A stretch of DNA of 35,290 nt, from positions 1 through 35,290 of the forward strand of contig DVJN01000012.1 in the NCBI GenBank assembly GCA_018716755.1. The letters run 5' to 3'. Below are positions 1 through 9,975 of this stretch, piece by piece. Positions within the stretch are counted from its first letter, which is position 1. Every line of letters begins with the position of its first letter. Source of the DNA: Candidatus Alectryocaccomicrobium excrementavium. Its GTDB lineage: Bacteria > Bacillota > Clostridia > Christensenellales > Aristaeellaceae. The position numbers and the translations under genes are program-made. The notes below the pieces were generated by a model that saw only the letters and a program-made list of their open reading frames with translations, was not told the origin of the DNA and made no database searches.

Positions 1-567
1 TTTACGGCGAACATTCCCGGCTCATATTACACCGTGTACCTGCTCGACAATCTCGGCTTGAGTTATACCTTCATCATGCTGATCAACTTCATCAATGTGC
101 CCGTCGTGCTCCTGGCGACGCCGCTCTGGAACAAACTGCTGTGGCGCAAATCGCGATTCGCGATTCTGTACATGTCCATGAGCATCTTTTTGCTGCACTA
201 TGTCCTTCTCTCTTTTGTAACGAATGGCGCGCTATGGCTGTATGCAGTGGCCATGATCCTCAATTTCCTGCTGGCGGCTGGGATCAATCTGAGCTTTATG
301 GGCATTCCATATGTCAACATGCCCGCTGAAAGCCAAACTTCGCACCTGGGTTTTTACTCCACCATGGCGAATGTTGCGGCGTTTCTGGGCGTTACCTTAG
401 GACGCCAGTTCATTCTGGGCACCGAGGGATACACGCTGAATCTGTTGGGATTTTCCATGGGCAACAAGCAATACATCCTTTTGCTGACGGCCGCTCTGAT
501 GCTGCTGGCTGTGCTGGGCATATGGCGCATTCAGAAAAAGACGGTGGAAACGGATTCGGATATTTGA
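1..567 (+). CDS. MFS transporter, C-terminal fragment (5' end outside the window)
   Basis: Reading frame is open from base 1 (TANIPGSYYTVYLLDNLGLSYTF...); several hydrophobic TM segments; the 34..567 ORF start is probably internal. Confidence 0.6.
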   Translation, partial: FTANIPGSYYTVYLLDNLGLSYTFIMLINFINVPVVLLATPLWNKLLWRKSRFAILYMSMSIFLLHYVLLSFVTNGALWLYAVAMILNFLLAAGINLSFMGIPYVNMPAESQTSHLGFYSTMANVAAFLGVTLGRQFILGTEGYTLNLLGFSMGNKQYILLLTAALMLLAVLGIWRIQKKTVETDSDI

Positions 568-599
568 TGGCAATGGGCCAGAAAACTTTGGTCATAAAA

Positions 600-636
600 G
601 GAAGACCCCGCACGCGCAAAGTGTGCGGGGTCTTCC
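600..636. terminator. Bidirectional intrinsic terminator-like hairpin between convergent genes
   Basis: Perfect 14-bp inverted repeat GGAAGACCCCGCAC (600-613) / GTGCGGGGTCTTCC (623-636), 9-nt loop, between the MFS gene (+) and the E1 gene (-). Confidence 0.85.
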
Positions 637-668
637 CATAAACGTATATGCGGTATAGGAGAGTTGGA

Positions 669-3134
669 TTATACGCCCTTGGCTTCGCAATCCAGCTTGT
701 GCACCAGCGTCTGGTTGGTGGTGCGCTCCCAGCCCTTCAGCGGCACAATCTTGGCATCGATGGCATCCAGAATCCAGGACGGCTGCGGGAAGAAGGCTTC
801 TTCCAGTTCGTGCGCAGGCGTGATCCAGTTGCGCGCACCCACCACAACCGGCGGCGCATCCAAATCGTCAAAGGCCATTTGCGTCACATTGCTGGCCACT
901 TCGTTGGCGTAAGAGCCGCGCTCGCAGGCATCGGTCACGACGACCAGGCGGCCGGTCTTCTTCACGGATTCGAGCACCAGCGAGTAATCGAACGGCACCA
1001 GGGAGCGCGCGTCGATCACTTCGGCGGACATGCCATACTTTTCTTCCAGCATCTTGGCCGCATCCAATGCACGATAGAGCACCGCGCCGAAGGTGAGGAT
1101 GGTGATGTCCTTACCGGGCTTCTTGATATCCGGCTTGCCGATTTCGATCTCATAATAGCCTTCCGGCACGCCGCCCTCGTGGAACATTTCGCCGATGTCA
1201 TAGATGCGCTGGCTTTCAAAGAACACCACCGGGTCGGTGCCCGCGAGCGCCGAAGCCATCAGGCCCTTCGCGTCGTACGGCGTGGCCGGGAACACGACCT
1301 TGAGGCCCGGAATGTGCGCGGTGAGCGCGGTCCAGTCCTGCGAATGCTGCGCGCCGTACTTGGAACCCACGGACACGCGGAGCACCACGGGCATCTTGAT
1401 GATGTCGGCAGACATGGCCTGCCACTTGGACATCTGGTTGAACACTTCATCGCCCGCGCGGCCCAGGAAATCGCAGTACATCAGCTCGACCAGCGCACGA
1501 CCGCCCGCCATAGCGTAGCCGACGGCAGTACCGACGATCGCAGCCTCGGAAATGGGGGCGTTGAACAGGCGGTGATAGGGCAGGGCTTCCGTCAAGCCGC
1601 GGTACACGGCAAACGCGCCGCCCCAATCGCGGTTCTCTTCGCCATAGGCCACCAACGTGGGATCCTTGTAGAAGCGGTCGATGATCGCCTCAAAGATACC
1701 ATCGCGCAGCTGATACACGCGGTTCTTGCTAACGGGCTTGCCATCCTTCATGTAATAGCGCTCTTTCTTGGCAATGGCCTGTACGCGCGGATTCTCGTTC
1801 ATGGGCATCAGCACATCGGGCTGCGCGTCGGAGAACTTTTCCACATGGCCATTGGAGAACATCATGTTGGCGATGGCATCCGGCTCGGCATGCAGATCCA
1901 TGCGCGGAGACACGCTATCGTCAATGGCGCGCTTGAAGCTCTTGAAGATCAGGCCCTTCACATGCTCGACGATGGCGTCGCACTCGGCCTCGGTGGCAAC
2001 CCCGGCTTCCACCAGCTGTGCGCGATAGGTGACCAGCGGATCGACGGCCTTCCAGGCGGCCATTTCTTCCTGCGTGCGGTAGCTGGAAGCGTCGGACGGG
2101 CTGTGGCCCGCATAGCGGTAGGTGACCACATCAAGCAGCACCGGGCCCTGGCCCTTGAGCAGGAGATCCTTCTTGCGGCCCACTGCTTCGATCACAGCCA
2201 GCGGGTTGTAGCCATCCACGCGTTCGGCGTGCATCTGGTTAACAGCAAAGCCAACGCCCAGGCGCGCGAGCACGTCGTAGCCCATGGTTTCGCCATTGGT
2301 CTGGCCGCCCATGCCATACTGGTTGTTGAAAATGTTGAACAGCACCGGCAGGCCACCCTTGAAGCCTTCCTCCCAGAGCTTATCGAACTGGCCCATGGAA
2401 GCGAAGTTCAGCGCCTCGAGCACCGGGCCGCAACCCAGAGAACCGTCGCCGATGTTCGCTACCACGATGCCGCCCTTGCGGTTCACGCGCTTGAACAGCG
2501 CCGCGCCCGCCGCGATGCCCGCCGAGCCGCCAACGATGGCGTTGTTCGGATAAATGCCAAACGGCGTGAAGAAAGTGTGCATGGAGCCGCCCAGGCCACG
2601 GTTGAAGCCGGTCTTGCGGGCAAAGATTTCCGCCATGGCGCCGTAAAGCAGGAATTCAATGGCCAGTTCTTTCACGCTGTCATGCTCGCCGGTTTCCACC
2701 ACGCGCAGGGTTTCGCCGTTGAGGAAATTCTTCATGATGTCCATCAAGGCATCGTCGCCGAGCTTTTCGATGGAAGAAAGGCCCTTGGCAAGGATTTCAC
2801 CATGGCTGCGATGGGAGCCGAAGGTGTAGTCGTCCACCGTGAGGTGGAAGGCCTGGCCGACCGCAGAAGCTTCCTGGCCCATGGAAAGGTGCGCCGGGCC
2901 GGGATGGTTGTAGGCAACGCCATTGTACTCGCCCGTGGTCTTGATCAGGTTGATCATGGTTTCGAACTCGCGCAGCAGGAACATATCCCGGTAGATGTCC
3001 AGGAACTGCTGGCGGGTGAAGTTGCCCAGCTCGTCCTTGACGGTCTTCTGATAAGTATTCATCGGGATGTCGTCAAACGAGAGCTTGCCAGGCGCGCGCA
3101 CCACGGCGGGATCAATGAATAGGGATTTAGGCAT
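669..3134 (-). CDS. Fused 2-oxoacid dehydrogenase E1 (alpha and beta subunits in one polypeptide)
   Basis: N-terminal half is E1-alpha/ThDP-binding ([36 protein letters not shown]); C-terminal half is E1-beta/transketolase-like ([43 protein letters not shown]). Adjacent to E2 and E3 genes. Confidence 0.9.
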   Translation of the reverse strand: MPKSLFIDPAVVRAPGKLSFDDIPMNTYQKTVKDELGNFTRQQFLDIYRDMFLLREFETMINLIKTTGEYNGVAYNHPGPAHLSMGQEASAVGQAFHLTVDDYTFGSHRSHGEILAKGLSSIEKLGDDALMDIMKNFLNGETLRVVETGEHDSVKELAIEFLLYGAMAEIFARKTGFNRGLGGSMHTFFTPFGIYPNNAIVGGSAGIAAGAALFKRVNRKGGIVVANIGDGSLGCGPVLEALNFASMGQFDKLWEEGFKGGLPVLFNIFNNQYGMGGQTNGETMGYDVLARLGVGFAVNQMHAERVDGYNPLAVIEAVGRKKDLLLKGQGPVLLDVVTYRYAGHSPSDASSYRTQEEMAAWKAVDPLVTYRAQLVEAGVATEAECDAIVEHVKGLIFKSFKRAIDDSVSPRMDLHAEPDAIANMMFSNGHVEKFSDAQPDVLMPMNENPRVQAIAKKERYYMKDGKPVSKNRVYQLRDGIFEAIIDRFYKDPTLVAYGEENRDWGGAFAVYRGLTEALPYHRLFNAPISEAAIVGTAVGYAMAGGRALVELMYCDFLGRAGDEVFNQMSKWQAMSADIIKMPVVLRVSVGSKYGAQHSQDWTALTAHIPGLKVVFPATPYDAKGLMASALAGTDPVVFFESQRIYDIGEMFHEGGVPEGYYEIEIGKPDIKKPGKDITILTFGAVLYRALDAAKMLEEKYGMSAEVIDARSLVPFDYSLVLESVKKTGRLVVVTDACERGSYANEVASNVTQMAFDDLDAPPVVVGARNWITPAHELEEAFFPQPSWILDAIDAKIVPLKGWERTTNQTLVHKLDCEAKGV

Positions 3135-3165
3135 GGTCGTTCTCCTCCTTCAATCGTTGCGCTAA

Positions 3166-4536
3166 TTATTTGTCGTCAAACTCCCACAGAGTTTCGCGGA
3201 TGATTTCGCTGACCGTCGGATGCGGGAAAATGATCTCGCGCGCGTCGGTCACACGCAGTTCGTTTTCAATCATCTCGGCCGCGCCCCAGATGATTTCGCT
3301 GGAATAGGAACCCAGCATATGAACGCCCAGGATGTTGCGGTGCTTCTTATCCACGAGGATTTTGCAAATGCCATCGCCGCCCTCGTTTTCCGCCACGAAG
3401 CGGCCCGCGTAGCGCATGGAGAGCTTCTTTACTTCGTAATCGATGCCCGCATCCTTCGCGGCCTCTTCGGAAAGGCCCACGCTCGCCACTTCGGGCTGCG
3501 TGTAGATGACGGAGGGATTCGCATTGTAACGCATGCGATCCGCCTTGCCAAGGATCGTGTTGATGGCTACTTCGCTCTCGCGATATGCGGTATGCGCCAG
3601 CATATAGCGGCCCGTGACGTCGCCAGTGGCATAAACGTTTTCCACGCTGGTACGCATGCAGTTATCGGTCACGATGCCCGCGCGGTCGGTCACGACGCCC
3701 AGGTTTTCCAGGCCGATGCCCTTGATATTGGCGCGGCGGCCAATGGAAACGAGCGCCTTATCGAACGGCACTTCCAGCGGCTTGCCGCCCGCTTCGCAGG
3801 CGATCTTCCCTTCGGCGATGGAAACGACCTTGGTGCTCAACAGGAAGGTAACGCCCTTCTTTTCGTATTCTTTTTGCAGCATGGTGCTGATTTCGCGGTC
3901 GGTCGCGCCCGCGATGTGGTCCAGCATTTCGATGACCGTGACCTTGCTGCCGGCGGTCGCGTAATAGGCGGCCATTTCCAGGCCGATTACGCCGCCGCCA
4001 ATGATGGCCAGGCGCTCGGGAACGGCATCCAACGTCAGCACTTCGCGGTTGGTGAGCAGATAGCCCGCCTCAATGCCTTCCTTCAGGCCGGGAATCGGCG
4101 GAAGGGAGGGGGAAGAGCCGGTCGCGATCAGCAGGCGCTTGGCCTGATACTTCTGGCCTGCGGCCTCCACTTCGTAGCCGCCTTCCACGCGGCCCACGAT
4201 GCTGGCGCGCTCTTTCACTACGGTGACACCTGCGCCCTTCATCTTCGCGCCAACGCCGGATACCAGCGTGCGCACCACTTTGCCGCGCCGCGCGACGACC
4301 GCCTTGTGATCGAGCGAAGCGTTCTCGGCCTTTACGCCGTACTTTTCGCCGTGCAGGGCGTAATCGTATACCTTTGCGGAATAGAGCAGCGCCTTGGAGG
4401 GAATGCAGCCTTCATTGAGGCACACGCCGCCCAGCGCGTTCATTTCAAACAGGCATGTGGACAACTTCGCATGCCCGGCCCGTTCCGCCGCGAGGTAACC
4501 CGCAGGGCCGCCGCCCAGGATAATCAGATCGTACAT
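3166..4536 (-). CDS. lpdA: Dihydrolipoyl dehydrogenase (E3)
   Basis: FAD motif GGGPAGYLAAERAG, redox disulfide GGVCLNEGCIPSKALL, C-terminal HPTVSEIIRE. Confidence 0.93.
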   Translation of the reverse strand: MYDLIILGGGPAGYLAAERAGHAKLSTCLFEMNALGGVCLNEGCIPSKALLYSAKVYDYALHGEKYGVKAENASLDHKAVVARRGKVVRTLVSGVGAKMKGAGVTVVKERASIVGRVEGGYEVEAAGQKYQAKRLLIATGSSPSLPPIPGLKEGIEAGYLLTNREVLTLDAVPERLAIIGGGVIGLEMAAYYATAGSKVTVIEMLDHIAGATDREISTMLQKEYEKKGVTFLLSTKVVSIAEGKIACEAGGKPLEVPFDKALVSIGRRANIKGIGLENLGVVTDRAGIVTDNCMRTSVENVYATGDVTGRYMLAHTAYRESEVAINTILGKADRMRYNANPSVIYTQPEVASVGLSEEAAKDAGIDYEVKKLSMRYAGRFVAENEGGDGICKILVDKKHRNILGVHMLGSYSSEIIWGAAEMIENELRVTDAREIIFPHPTVSEIIRETLWEFDDK

Positions 4537-4551
4537 GGTGAACCTTCCTCC

Positions 4552-5886
4552 TTATTCCGCCAGCAAGAGCGTAATGTTTTCCAGGTTCTGGCACAGCGCG
4601 TGCAGGAAGCGGCTGGCGGGTGCGCCATCCAGCGCGCGGTGGTCGTAGGTGAGGGAGAGAGTCATGGCCGGGTACAATGCAAGCTGGCCATTGACCTCGC
4701 GCACACGGTTGACGATGGTGTTCACGCCCAGGATGCCCGTCTGCGGGGGATTGATCACAGGCGTGAAGCTCTCGATGCCCAGAGAGCCGAGGTTGGTTAC
4801 GGTGAAAGAGCCGTCGCGCAGCAAATCCGGATTGATGGTGCCGGCCTTGCACTCGCTGGCGAGCTTCTTGGCAGTCTGCGAAATCTCCTTGAGACTGAGC
4901 GTATCGGCCTTGAAGATGGTGGGCACCATCAGGCCGCGGTCGGTATCCACGGCCACGCCCAGGTTGACGTGGCGGTAGTACTTCATCTGGTCGCCGCTCA
5001 ACAGGTTCGCGTTCAGCGCGCGGAAATCAGGATTGGCCAGCGTGCGGGAAACGGCGTAGAGAATGATGTCGTTGAGCGTGATCTTTTCCATGCCGCGCTC
5101 CGCGCCCTTTTCCTTAAAGAGTTTGCGAAGCTTCTGGATCTCCGTGCAATCGAAGGAAGCGTTGTGCGTGAGCTGCGCCATCGAGGTGAGGGAGCCGAGC
5201 ATCGCGCGGGCAATGACCTTGCGGATGTTGGGCATCGGCTCGGTGTAGGTGTCGCTTTCGGGGGCAGCGGCGGCTGCCGGCGCTGCTTCGGGCGCCTTGG
5301 CGGACAGATCGTTCAACGTGACCATGCCGCCCATACCGGTGCCAGTCGCTCCACCCGCGTACGCGCCCTGCGCGGCAGGGCTCACGCGCAGCCCTTCGTC
5401 GAGCAGGCGCTGCACATCGCGCGCGATCACGCGGCCGTCCGGCCCGGTGGGCACGGCCTTGGAGAGGTCGGCTCCGCTGGAAGCGGCCATCGCCTTGGCG
5501 CGCGGCGAAATTTTCATACCGTCGCCCACAGCTCCAGTCGCCTCAATCGCCTCAGCGGCGGGGGCGGCGCTTTCCGCCTCGCTGGGCGCGGGAGCGGCAG
5601 CTTCGGCATTTTCGCCAGCGCTGGGCGCAAATTCGGCGTAGCTTTCACCGGCGTTGCCGACGACGCAGACATTCGTCAGGCAGGGAACATCATCGCCCTC
5701 TTCGAAGAAGCGCGCGAGCAGCGTACCCGCGACCTTGGCTTCCTCATCAAAAGCGGCCTTATCGGTTTCATAAGAGAACAGCACGTCGCCAACGTTCACG
5801 CTGTCGCCAACGTTTTTCTTCCAGGCGGTGATGATGCAGCTTTCCACGGACTGACCTTGCCGCGGCATAATGATTGCAGTAGCCAT
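4552..5886 (-). CDS. Dihydrolipoamide acyltransferase (E2) with one lipoyl domain
   Basis: N-terminal lipoyl domain with lipoylation motif YETDKAAFDEEA, Ala/Glu-rich linker, peripheral subunit-binding domain (KISPRAKAMAASSGADL...GRVIARDV), catalytic LTYDHRALDGAPASRFL. Confidence 0.92.
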   Translation of the reverse strand: MATAIIMPRQGQSVESCIITAWKKNVGDSVNVGDVLFSYETDKAAFDEEAKVAGTLLARFFEEGDDVPCLTNVCVVGNAGESYAEFAPSAGENAEAAAPAPSEAESAAPAAEAIEATGAVGDGMKISPRAKAMAASSGADLSKAVPTGPDGRVIARDVQRLLDEGLRVSPAAQGAYAGGATGTGMGGMVTLNDLSAKAPEAAPAAAAAPESDTYTEPMPNIRKVIARAMLGSLTSMAQLTHNASFDCTEIQKLRKLFKEKGAERGMEKITLNDIILYAVSRTLANPDFRALNANLLSGDQMKYYRHVNLGVAVDTDRGLMVPTIFKADTLSLKEISQTAKKLASECKAGTINPDLLRDGSFTVTNLGSLGIESFTPVINPPQTGILGVNTIVNRVREVNGQLALYPAMTLSLTYDHRALDGAPASRFLHALCQNLENITLLLAE

Positions 5887-5926
5887 AGCTTTTTCCCCTC
5901 ATATTCATTGGATTTAGGATACATTG

Positions 5927-5956
5927 ATTGTAACAAACTTTAGTTTTATAAATCAA
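5927..5956 (-). promoter_or_regulatory. Putative sigma-70 promoter of the E2-E3-E1 operon
   Basis: On the minus strand: TTGATT (5951-5956), 18 nt, TACAAT (5927-5932), about 40 nt upstream of the E2 start codon. Confidence 0.5.
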
Positions 5957-6061
5957 CGAATGTGCGAAATATTTTCGTGATCTTCATTATATTTAACACG
6001 CCAGCAAGGGAAAGTGCGGTATAATAAGGAATCAAGTAGGAAGCGGAAAGGGGAATGCGCC

Positions 6062-6508
6062 GTGCCTGTGCGAAATTCAGCCAAAGCGCTTGTTCTCCGC
6101 GATGATCGTATTCTGCTCAACCGCTGCGTATCGCGGTTTGGGGAATATTACGCCCTGCCCGGGGGTGGACAGCGCTCCGGTGAGCTGCTCACGGAAGCGG
6201 TTTGCCGCGAGCTACGCGAGGAAACAGGAATGGCGGTCGAGCCCGTGCGCCTTTGCGCGGTATACGAGTGCATTTCGGGCGGGCGCGCGGGGAACAATCA
6301 CAAGCTGTACTTTATATTCCTGTGCCGCCTGACGGGGGAGGAGCCGCTCGCGCCCACGGAGCTGGACGCGTACCAGATCGATCAAAAGTGGATGCCGCTT
6401 GAACAGGTTCAAAAGGCGAATCTGTTTCCGCGCATTGTGCGCAACAACATTTTGCGCATGATCAAAACGGAAGAAACCCTATATTTAGGATCGGAGCGCA
6501 GAAAATGA
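6062..6508 (+). CDS. Nudix hydrolase
   Basis: Nudix box GGGQRSGELLTEAVCRELREETGM. GTG at 6062 is preceded by AAAGGGGA; the longer ORF start at 6014 lies on a TATAAT box (6020-6025) and is unlikely. Confidence 0.85.
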   Translation: MPVRNSAKALVLRDDRILLNRCVSRFGEYYALPGGGQRSGELLTEAVCRELREETGMAVEPVRLCAVYECISGGRAGNNHKLYFIFLCRLTGEEPLAPTELDAYQIDQKWMPLEQVQKANLFPRIVRNNILRMIKTEETLYLGSERRK

Positions 6509-7299
6509 AAGCGATTCAGAACGCAAAACGGATTGTATTCAAGGTCGGCACATCGTCCCTTACATACGAGACGGGGCTGATCAACATTCGGCAAATGGAA
6601 TCCCTGTGCCGCGTGCTCAGCGACGTGCGCAATTCGGGCCGGGAGGTGATCCTGGTTTCTTCTGGCGCCATATCCGTGGGGCTGGCAAAGCTCGGCATCG
6701 TGCGCACAGCGCATTCCATGCCGGAAAAGCAGGCCGCCGCAGCCGTCGGCCAGTGCGAACTGATGTATTTGTACGACAAGCATTTTAACGAATACCACCA
6801 CAAGGTGGGGCAGATTTTGCTCACGCGGGAAGATATCGACCACGCGTGGCGCAAGGCGAACATTGTCAACACCTTCGAGAGCCTGCTGAAGATGGGGGCG
6901 ATCCCCATTGCGAATGAAAACGATACCGTGGCCACAGAAGAAATCTCCGTTGGGGATAACGATACGCTTTCCGCCGTGGTCGCCGGACTGACCCGCGCGG
7001 ACGCGCTGGTGATCCTTTCGGATATCGATGGGCTGTTTACGGCCAACCCCGCGACGAATCCCGGCGCGCGCCTCATCCCACGGGTGACGGAAATCGACGA
7101 TTCGCTGCGCGCCATCGCAGAGGGCGCCGGTTCTCTACGGGGCACGGGCGGCATGGCGACCAAAATTTCGGCGGCAAGCATTTGCTTTGAAAACGACTGT
7201 ACCATGGCCATTATCAATGGAGCGTATCCTGAGCGCATTTATTCCTTATTGGAGGGCGGCGCTGTCGGAACGCTGTTTATGAAGGAGGAAATCGAATGA
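6505..7299 (+). CDS. proB: Glutamate 5-kinase, short form without PUA domain
   Basis: AAK-family N-terminus RIVFKVGTSSLTY, VSSGAISVGLAKLG, NDTLSAVVAGLTRADALVILSDIDGLFTANP; 264 aa; followed directly by proA. Confidence 0.92.
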   Translation: MKAIQNAKRIVFKVGTSSLTYETGLINIRQMESLCRVLSDVRNSGREVILVSSGAISVGLAKLGIVRTAHSMPEKQAAAAVGQCELMYLYDKHFNEYHHKVGQILLTREDIDHAWRKANIVNTFESLLKMGAIPIANENDTVATEEISVGDNDTLSAVVAGLTRADALVILSDIDGLFTANPATNPGARLIPRVTEIDDSLRAIAEGAGSLRGTGGMATKISAASICFENDCTMAIINGAYPERIYSLLEGGAVGTLFMKEEIE

Positions 7300-8534
7300 C
7301 GTTGACGGAAATGGGCGCTCGTGCCCGCGTGGCTGCCAATGCGCTCGCCCTGGCGGGGGAAGAAGCGAAAAACGCCGCTTTGCTCGCCATATCCCAGGCG
7401 CTGATCGAACATGGAGACGAAATTCTTGCCGCCAACCGGGAGGACATTGCCCACGCCCAGGAGGCAGGCCTGTCCAGCGCCATGATCGAGCGGCTTACGC
7501 TCAGCGAGGCGCGCCTCGCCGGCATCGCCAACGCCATCCTAAAGGTGCGCGCATTGCCCGACCCGGTGGGGGAAGTGCTGGAAGCGCGCACGCTCTATAA
7601 CGGCCTGCAGCTGGAAAAGCGGCGTGTCCCCATGGGCGTGATTTGCGTGATTTACGAATCCCGCCCCAATGTCACGGTGGACAGCGCGGTTCTGTGCCTC
7701 AAGGCTGGCAGCGCGGCCATTTTGCGCGGCGGCAAGGAAACCATCCGTTCCAACCTTGCCTTGGAGTCCGTCATGCGCGCGGCGCTGCAATCCGTTTCCA
7801 TGAATCCGGATTGCGTGCAGCTTGTGCACGATACGGCGCGGGAAACCGCGCGAGAATTGATGGGGATGCGCGGCGCGATCGACCTTTTGATTCCGCGTGG
7901 AGGAGCGGGTTTGATCCGCTCGGTCGTTGAAAACGCCAAAGTGCCCGTGATCGAAACCGGCGCGGGCAATTGCCATATATATGTCGACGCGAAGGCCAAT
8001 CTGGAAATGGCAGCGGCCATCCTGCAAAACGCCAAAATGCAGCGGCCCAGCGTGTGCAACGCGGCGGAAACGCTGCTGGTGCATAAGGACGTGGCGGAAA
8101 GATTTTTGCCCATGGCGCAACGCGCGCTGGGCGGTTGCCAGTTGCGTGGCTGCGAACGTGCGGCGGCGATTCTGCCCGGCATTGCTCTGGCAACGGAAGA
8201 AGATTTCGCCACGGAATACAACGATTATATTCTGGCCGTGCGCGTGGTGGATTCGCTGGAAGAAGCCATTGCGCACATCGCGCGCTACACCACACACCAT
8301 TCCGAAGCCATCGTCACAGACGATGCGGGCGCGGCTGAAACCTTTATGCAGCGCATCGACGCGGCGGCGGTGTACCACAACGCTTCCACGCGCTTTACCG
8401 ATGGCGAAGAATTTGGGCTGGGCGCAGAAATCGGCATTTCCACGCAAAAGATGCACGCGAGAGGTCCCATGGGATTGCGGGAAATCTGTTCCTACAAATA
8501 TTTTGTGCGGGGCGAGGGCCAGGTGCGCGGATAA
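7296..8534 (+). CDS. proA: Glutamate-5-semialdehyde dehydrogenase (gamma-glutamyl phosphate reductase)
   Basis: VPMGVICVIYESRPNVTVDSAVLCLKAGSAAILRGGKE; start overlaps the proB stop (ATGA). Confidence 0.95.
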   Translation: MTLTEMGARARVAANALALAGEEAKNAALLAISQALIEHGDEILAANREDIAHAQEAGLSSAMIERLTLSEARLAGIANAILKVRALPDPVGEVLEARTLYNGLQLEKRRVPMGVICVIYESRPNVTVDSAVLCLKAGSAAILRGGKETIRSNLALESVMRAALQSVSMNPDCVQLVHDTARETARELMGMRGAIDLLIPRGGAGLIRSVVENAKVPVIETGAGNCHIYVDAKANLEMAAAILQNAKMQRPSVCNAAETLLVHKDVAERFLPMAQRALGGCQLRGCERAAAILPGIALATEEDFATEYNDYILAVRVVDSLEEAIAHIARYTTHHSEAIVTDDAGAAETFMQRIDAAAVYHNASTRFTDGEEFGLGAEIGISTQKMHARGPMGLREICSYKYFVRGEGQVRG

Positions 8535-8552
8535 AAGGGGAGGCCAGAGGCC

Positions 8553-9314
8553 ATGTTGATCCACAGGGACCTGCCTTATAGCGGGCAGAAAACCGGCGTG
8601 CGCCTGCTGGACTGGTTTGCGCCGGAAGAGGAGTGCCGGGCAACGATGGTTTGGATGCACGGCGGCGGCATCGAAGGCGGGAGCAGGCACGGCTTTGAAG
8701 GCATTGCCGGGCAGCTGTGCGAGGCGGGCATTGGCTTTGTTTCCGTAGAATACAGCCTGTTTCCGCAGGCGCGCTACCCGGAATTTTTGCTGGATTGCGC
8801 CTGTGCGGCTGGGTTTGTGCATGCGGAGTGCGCCAAAAGGCAAGAGCGTCCGCGCGTATTCCTGGGCGGCTCTTCGGCGGGGGCATATCTGGCCATGATG
8901 CTCTGTTTCGCGCGTGCGTATCTGCTCAACGCCGGAGTGGCGCCGGAGGACTTCTCAGGGTATTTCTTCGACGCTGGCCAGCCAACCACGCATTTTAATG
9001 TGCTCAAATACCGGGGCGAGGACAGCCGACGCTGCATTGTGGATGAAGCCGCGCCGCTTTATCATATTTGCGATGCAAGGCCTGGGCGTCCCATTCAAAT
9101 TCTTTACGCGGATGGCGATATGCCCGCCAGGCCTGAGCAAAACGAAGTGTTGCGCGCCACGCTGGAGCACTTTGGATATGATATGTCTTTGGTGGATGTC
9201 GAGATTATGCAGGGATACGCTCATTGTGGTTATGATGAAGAGAAACGGGATGGCCGCTGGGTGCTGGCGGACCGCATAGAACGGTTCGTCGATCGCGCAC
9301 TGAAAGCCCGGTAG
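8553..9314 (+). CDS. Alpha/beta hydrolase (esterase/lipase-like)
   Basis: HGGG oxyanion motif (MVWMHGGGIEGGS) and nucleophile elbow GGSSAGAYLAMM. Confidence 0.8.
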   Translation: MLIHRDLPYSGQKTGVRLLDWFAPEEECRATMVWMHGGGIEGGSRHGFEGIAGQLCEAGIGFVSVEYSLFPQARYPEFLLDCACAAGFVHAECAKRQERPRVFLGGSSAGAYLAMMLCFARAYLLNAGVAPEDFSGYFFDAGQPTTHFNVLKYRGEDSRRCIVDEAAPLYHICDARPGRPIQILYADGDMPARPEQNEVLRATLEHFGYDMSLVDVEIMQGYAHCGYDEEKRDGRWVLADRIERFVDRALKAR

Positions 9315-9327
9315 GCCAAAAACCATC

Positions 9328-9359
9328 GCGCCCGCAAAGCGGCTTGGCTTTGCGGGCGC
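9328..9359. terminator. Bidirectional terminator-like hairpin between convergent genes
   Basis: Perfect inverted repeat GCGCCCGCAAAGC (9328-9340) / GCTTTGCGGGCGC (9347-9359), 6-nt loop. Confidence 0.85.
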
Positions 9360-9365
9360 ATTCCA

Positions 9366-9974
9366 TTATTCAATGGGAAAATCGAAGTACGTATCGGGAT
9401 AGGGCTCGTTTTCCAGGCGGTAATGCCACCATTCGTTTTCGTAAGCTGAAAAACCGCAGGAACCCATCAGATTTTTCAGATACGCGCGGTTTTGCTCCGC
9501 TTCATGGGCGATGCCTTTTGCGCCGTGGCACGAACGCGCGTCCATCAGGTCGAAGTCCCCGCCCATTTCCAGGAGCAACCCCGTATCCAGACGGTATAGC
9601 GTCAAATCCACGGTGCTGCCCCGGCTGTGGCCGGAGCGCGCGGCGATATAGCCCAGCTCGATCATGCGCGCGCGGTCTACGTTTGGATAGTGCGCCGCTT
9701 TGGTGGACATGCCATCCGGCTCGCTCACCCAGTCTACAAACCGTTTCACAGCGCGCTGCGGACGATACGCGTCCCACACGAACAGGCCAAGTCCATCGTC
9801 CTTTGCCCGGCTGGCAACGTCGCGCAGGGCATGTGCCAGCTGCACCGTTCCCACCACACGGTTGGCGCGATACCCATCCACGGGCCGCCCCGTGAAATTG
9901 TCCGCCGTGGCATATTTGGCGTCCCACTTGAGATGGGGAACGGCTTCATCCAGATATACAAATCCCGCTTGCAT
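9366..9974 (-). CDS. VanX/DdpX-like D-alanyl-D-alanine dipeptidase (peptidase M15D)
   Basis: Zn-ligand motifs SGHSRGSTVDLTL and ENEWWHYRL; WDAYRPQRAVKRFVDW. Confidence 0.85.
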   Translation of the reverse strand: MQAGFVYLDEAVPHLKWDAKYATADNFTGRPVDGYRANRVVGTVQLAHALRDVASRAKDDGLGLFVWDAYRPQRAVKRFVDWVSEPDGMSTKAAHYPNVDRARMIELGYIAARSGHSRGSTVDLTLYRLDTGLLLEMGGDFDLMDARSCHGAKGIAHEAEQNRAYLKNLMGSCGFSAYENEWWHYRLENEPYPDTYFDFPIE

Positions 9975-9975
9975 A

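Noticed and set aside
648-3122. 824-aa plus-strand ORF opposite the E1 gene
   Set aside because: Codon-aligned antisense of a clear E1 gene; Arg/His/Ala-rich with no recognisable motif; explained by rarity of TTA/CTA/TCA codons.
3220-5943. 907-aa plus-strand ORF across the lpd and E2 genes
   Set aside because: Same antisense effect; both genes happen to be in the same register with a 15-nt gap, so the mirror ORF runs through both.
6014-6061. Upstream start for the Nudix ORF
   Set aside because: Region contains the TATAAT -10 box; GTG at 6062 has a better SD.
9366-9974. Vancomycin-resistance cluster
   Set aside because: Only a VanX-like dipeptidase is present; no VanH, VanA or VanRS genes in the window.
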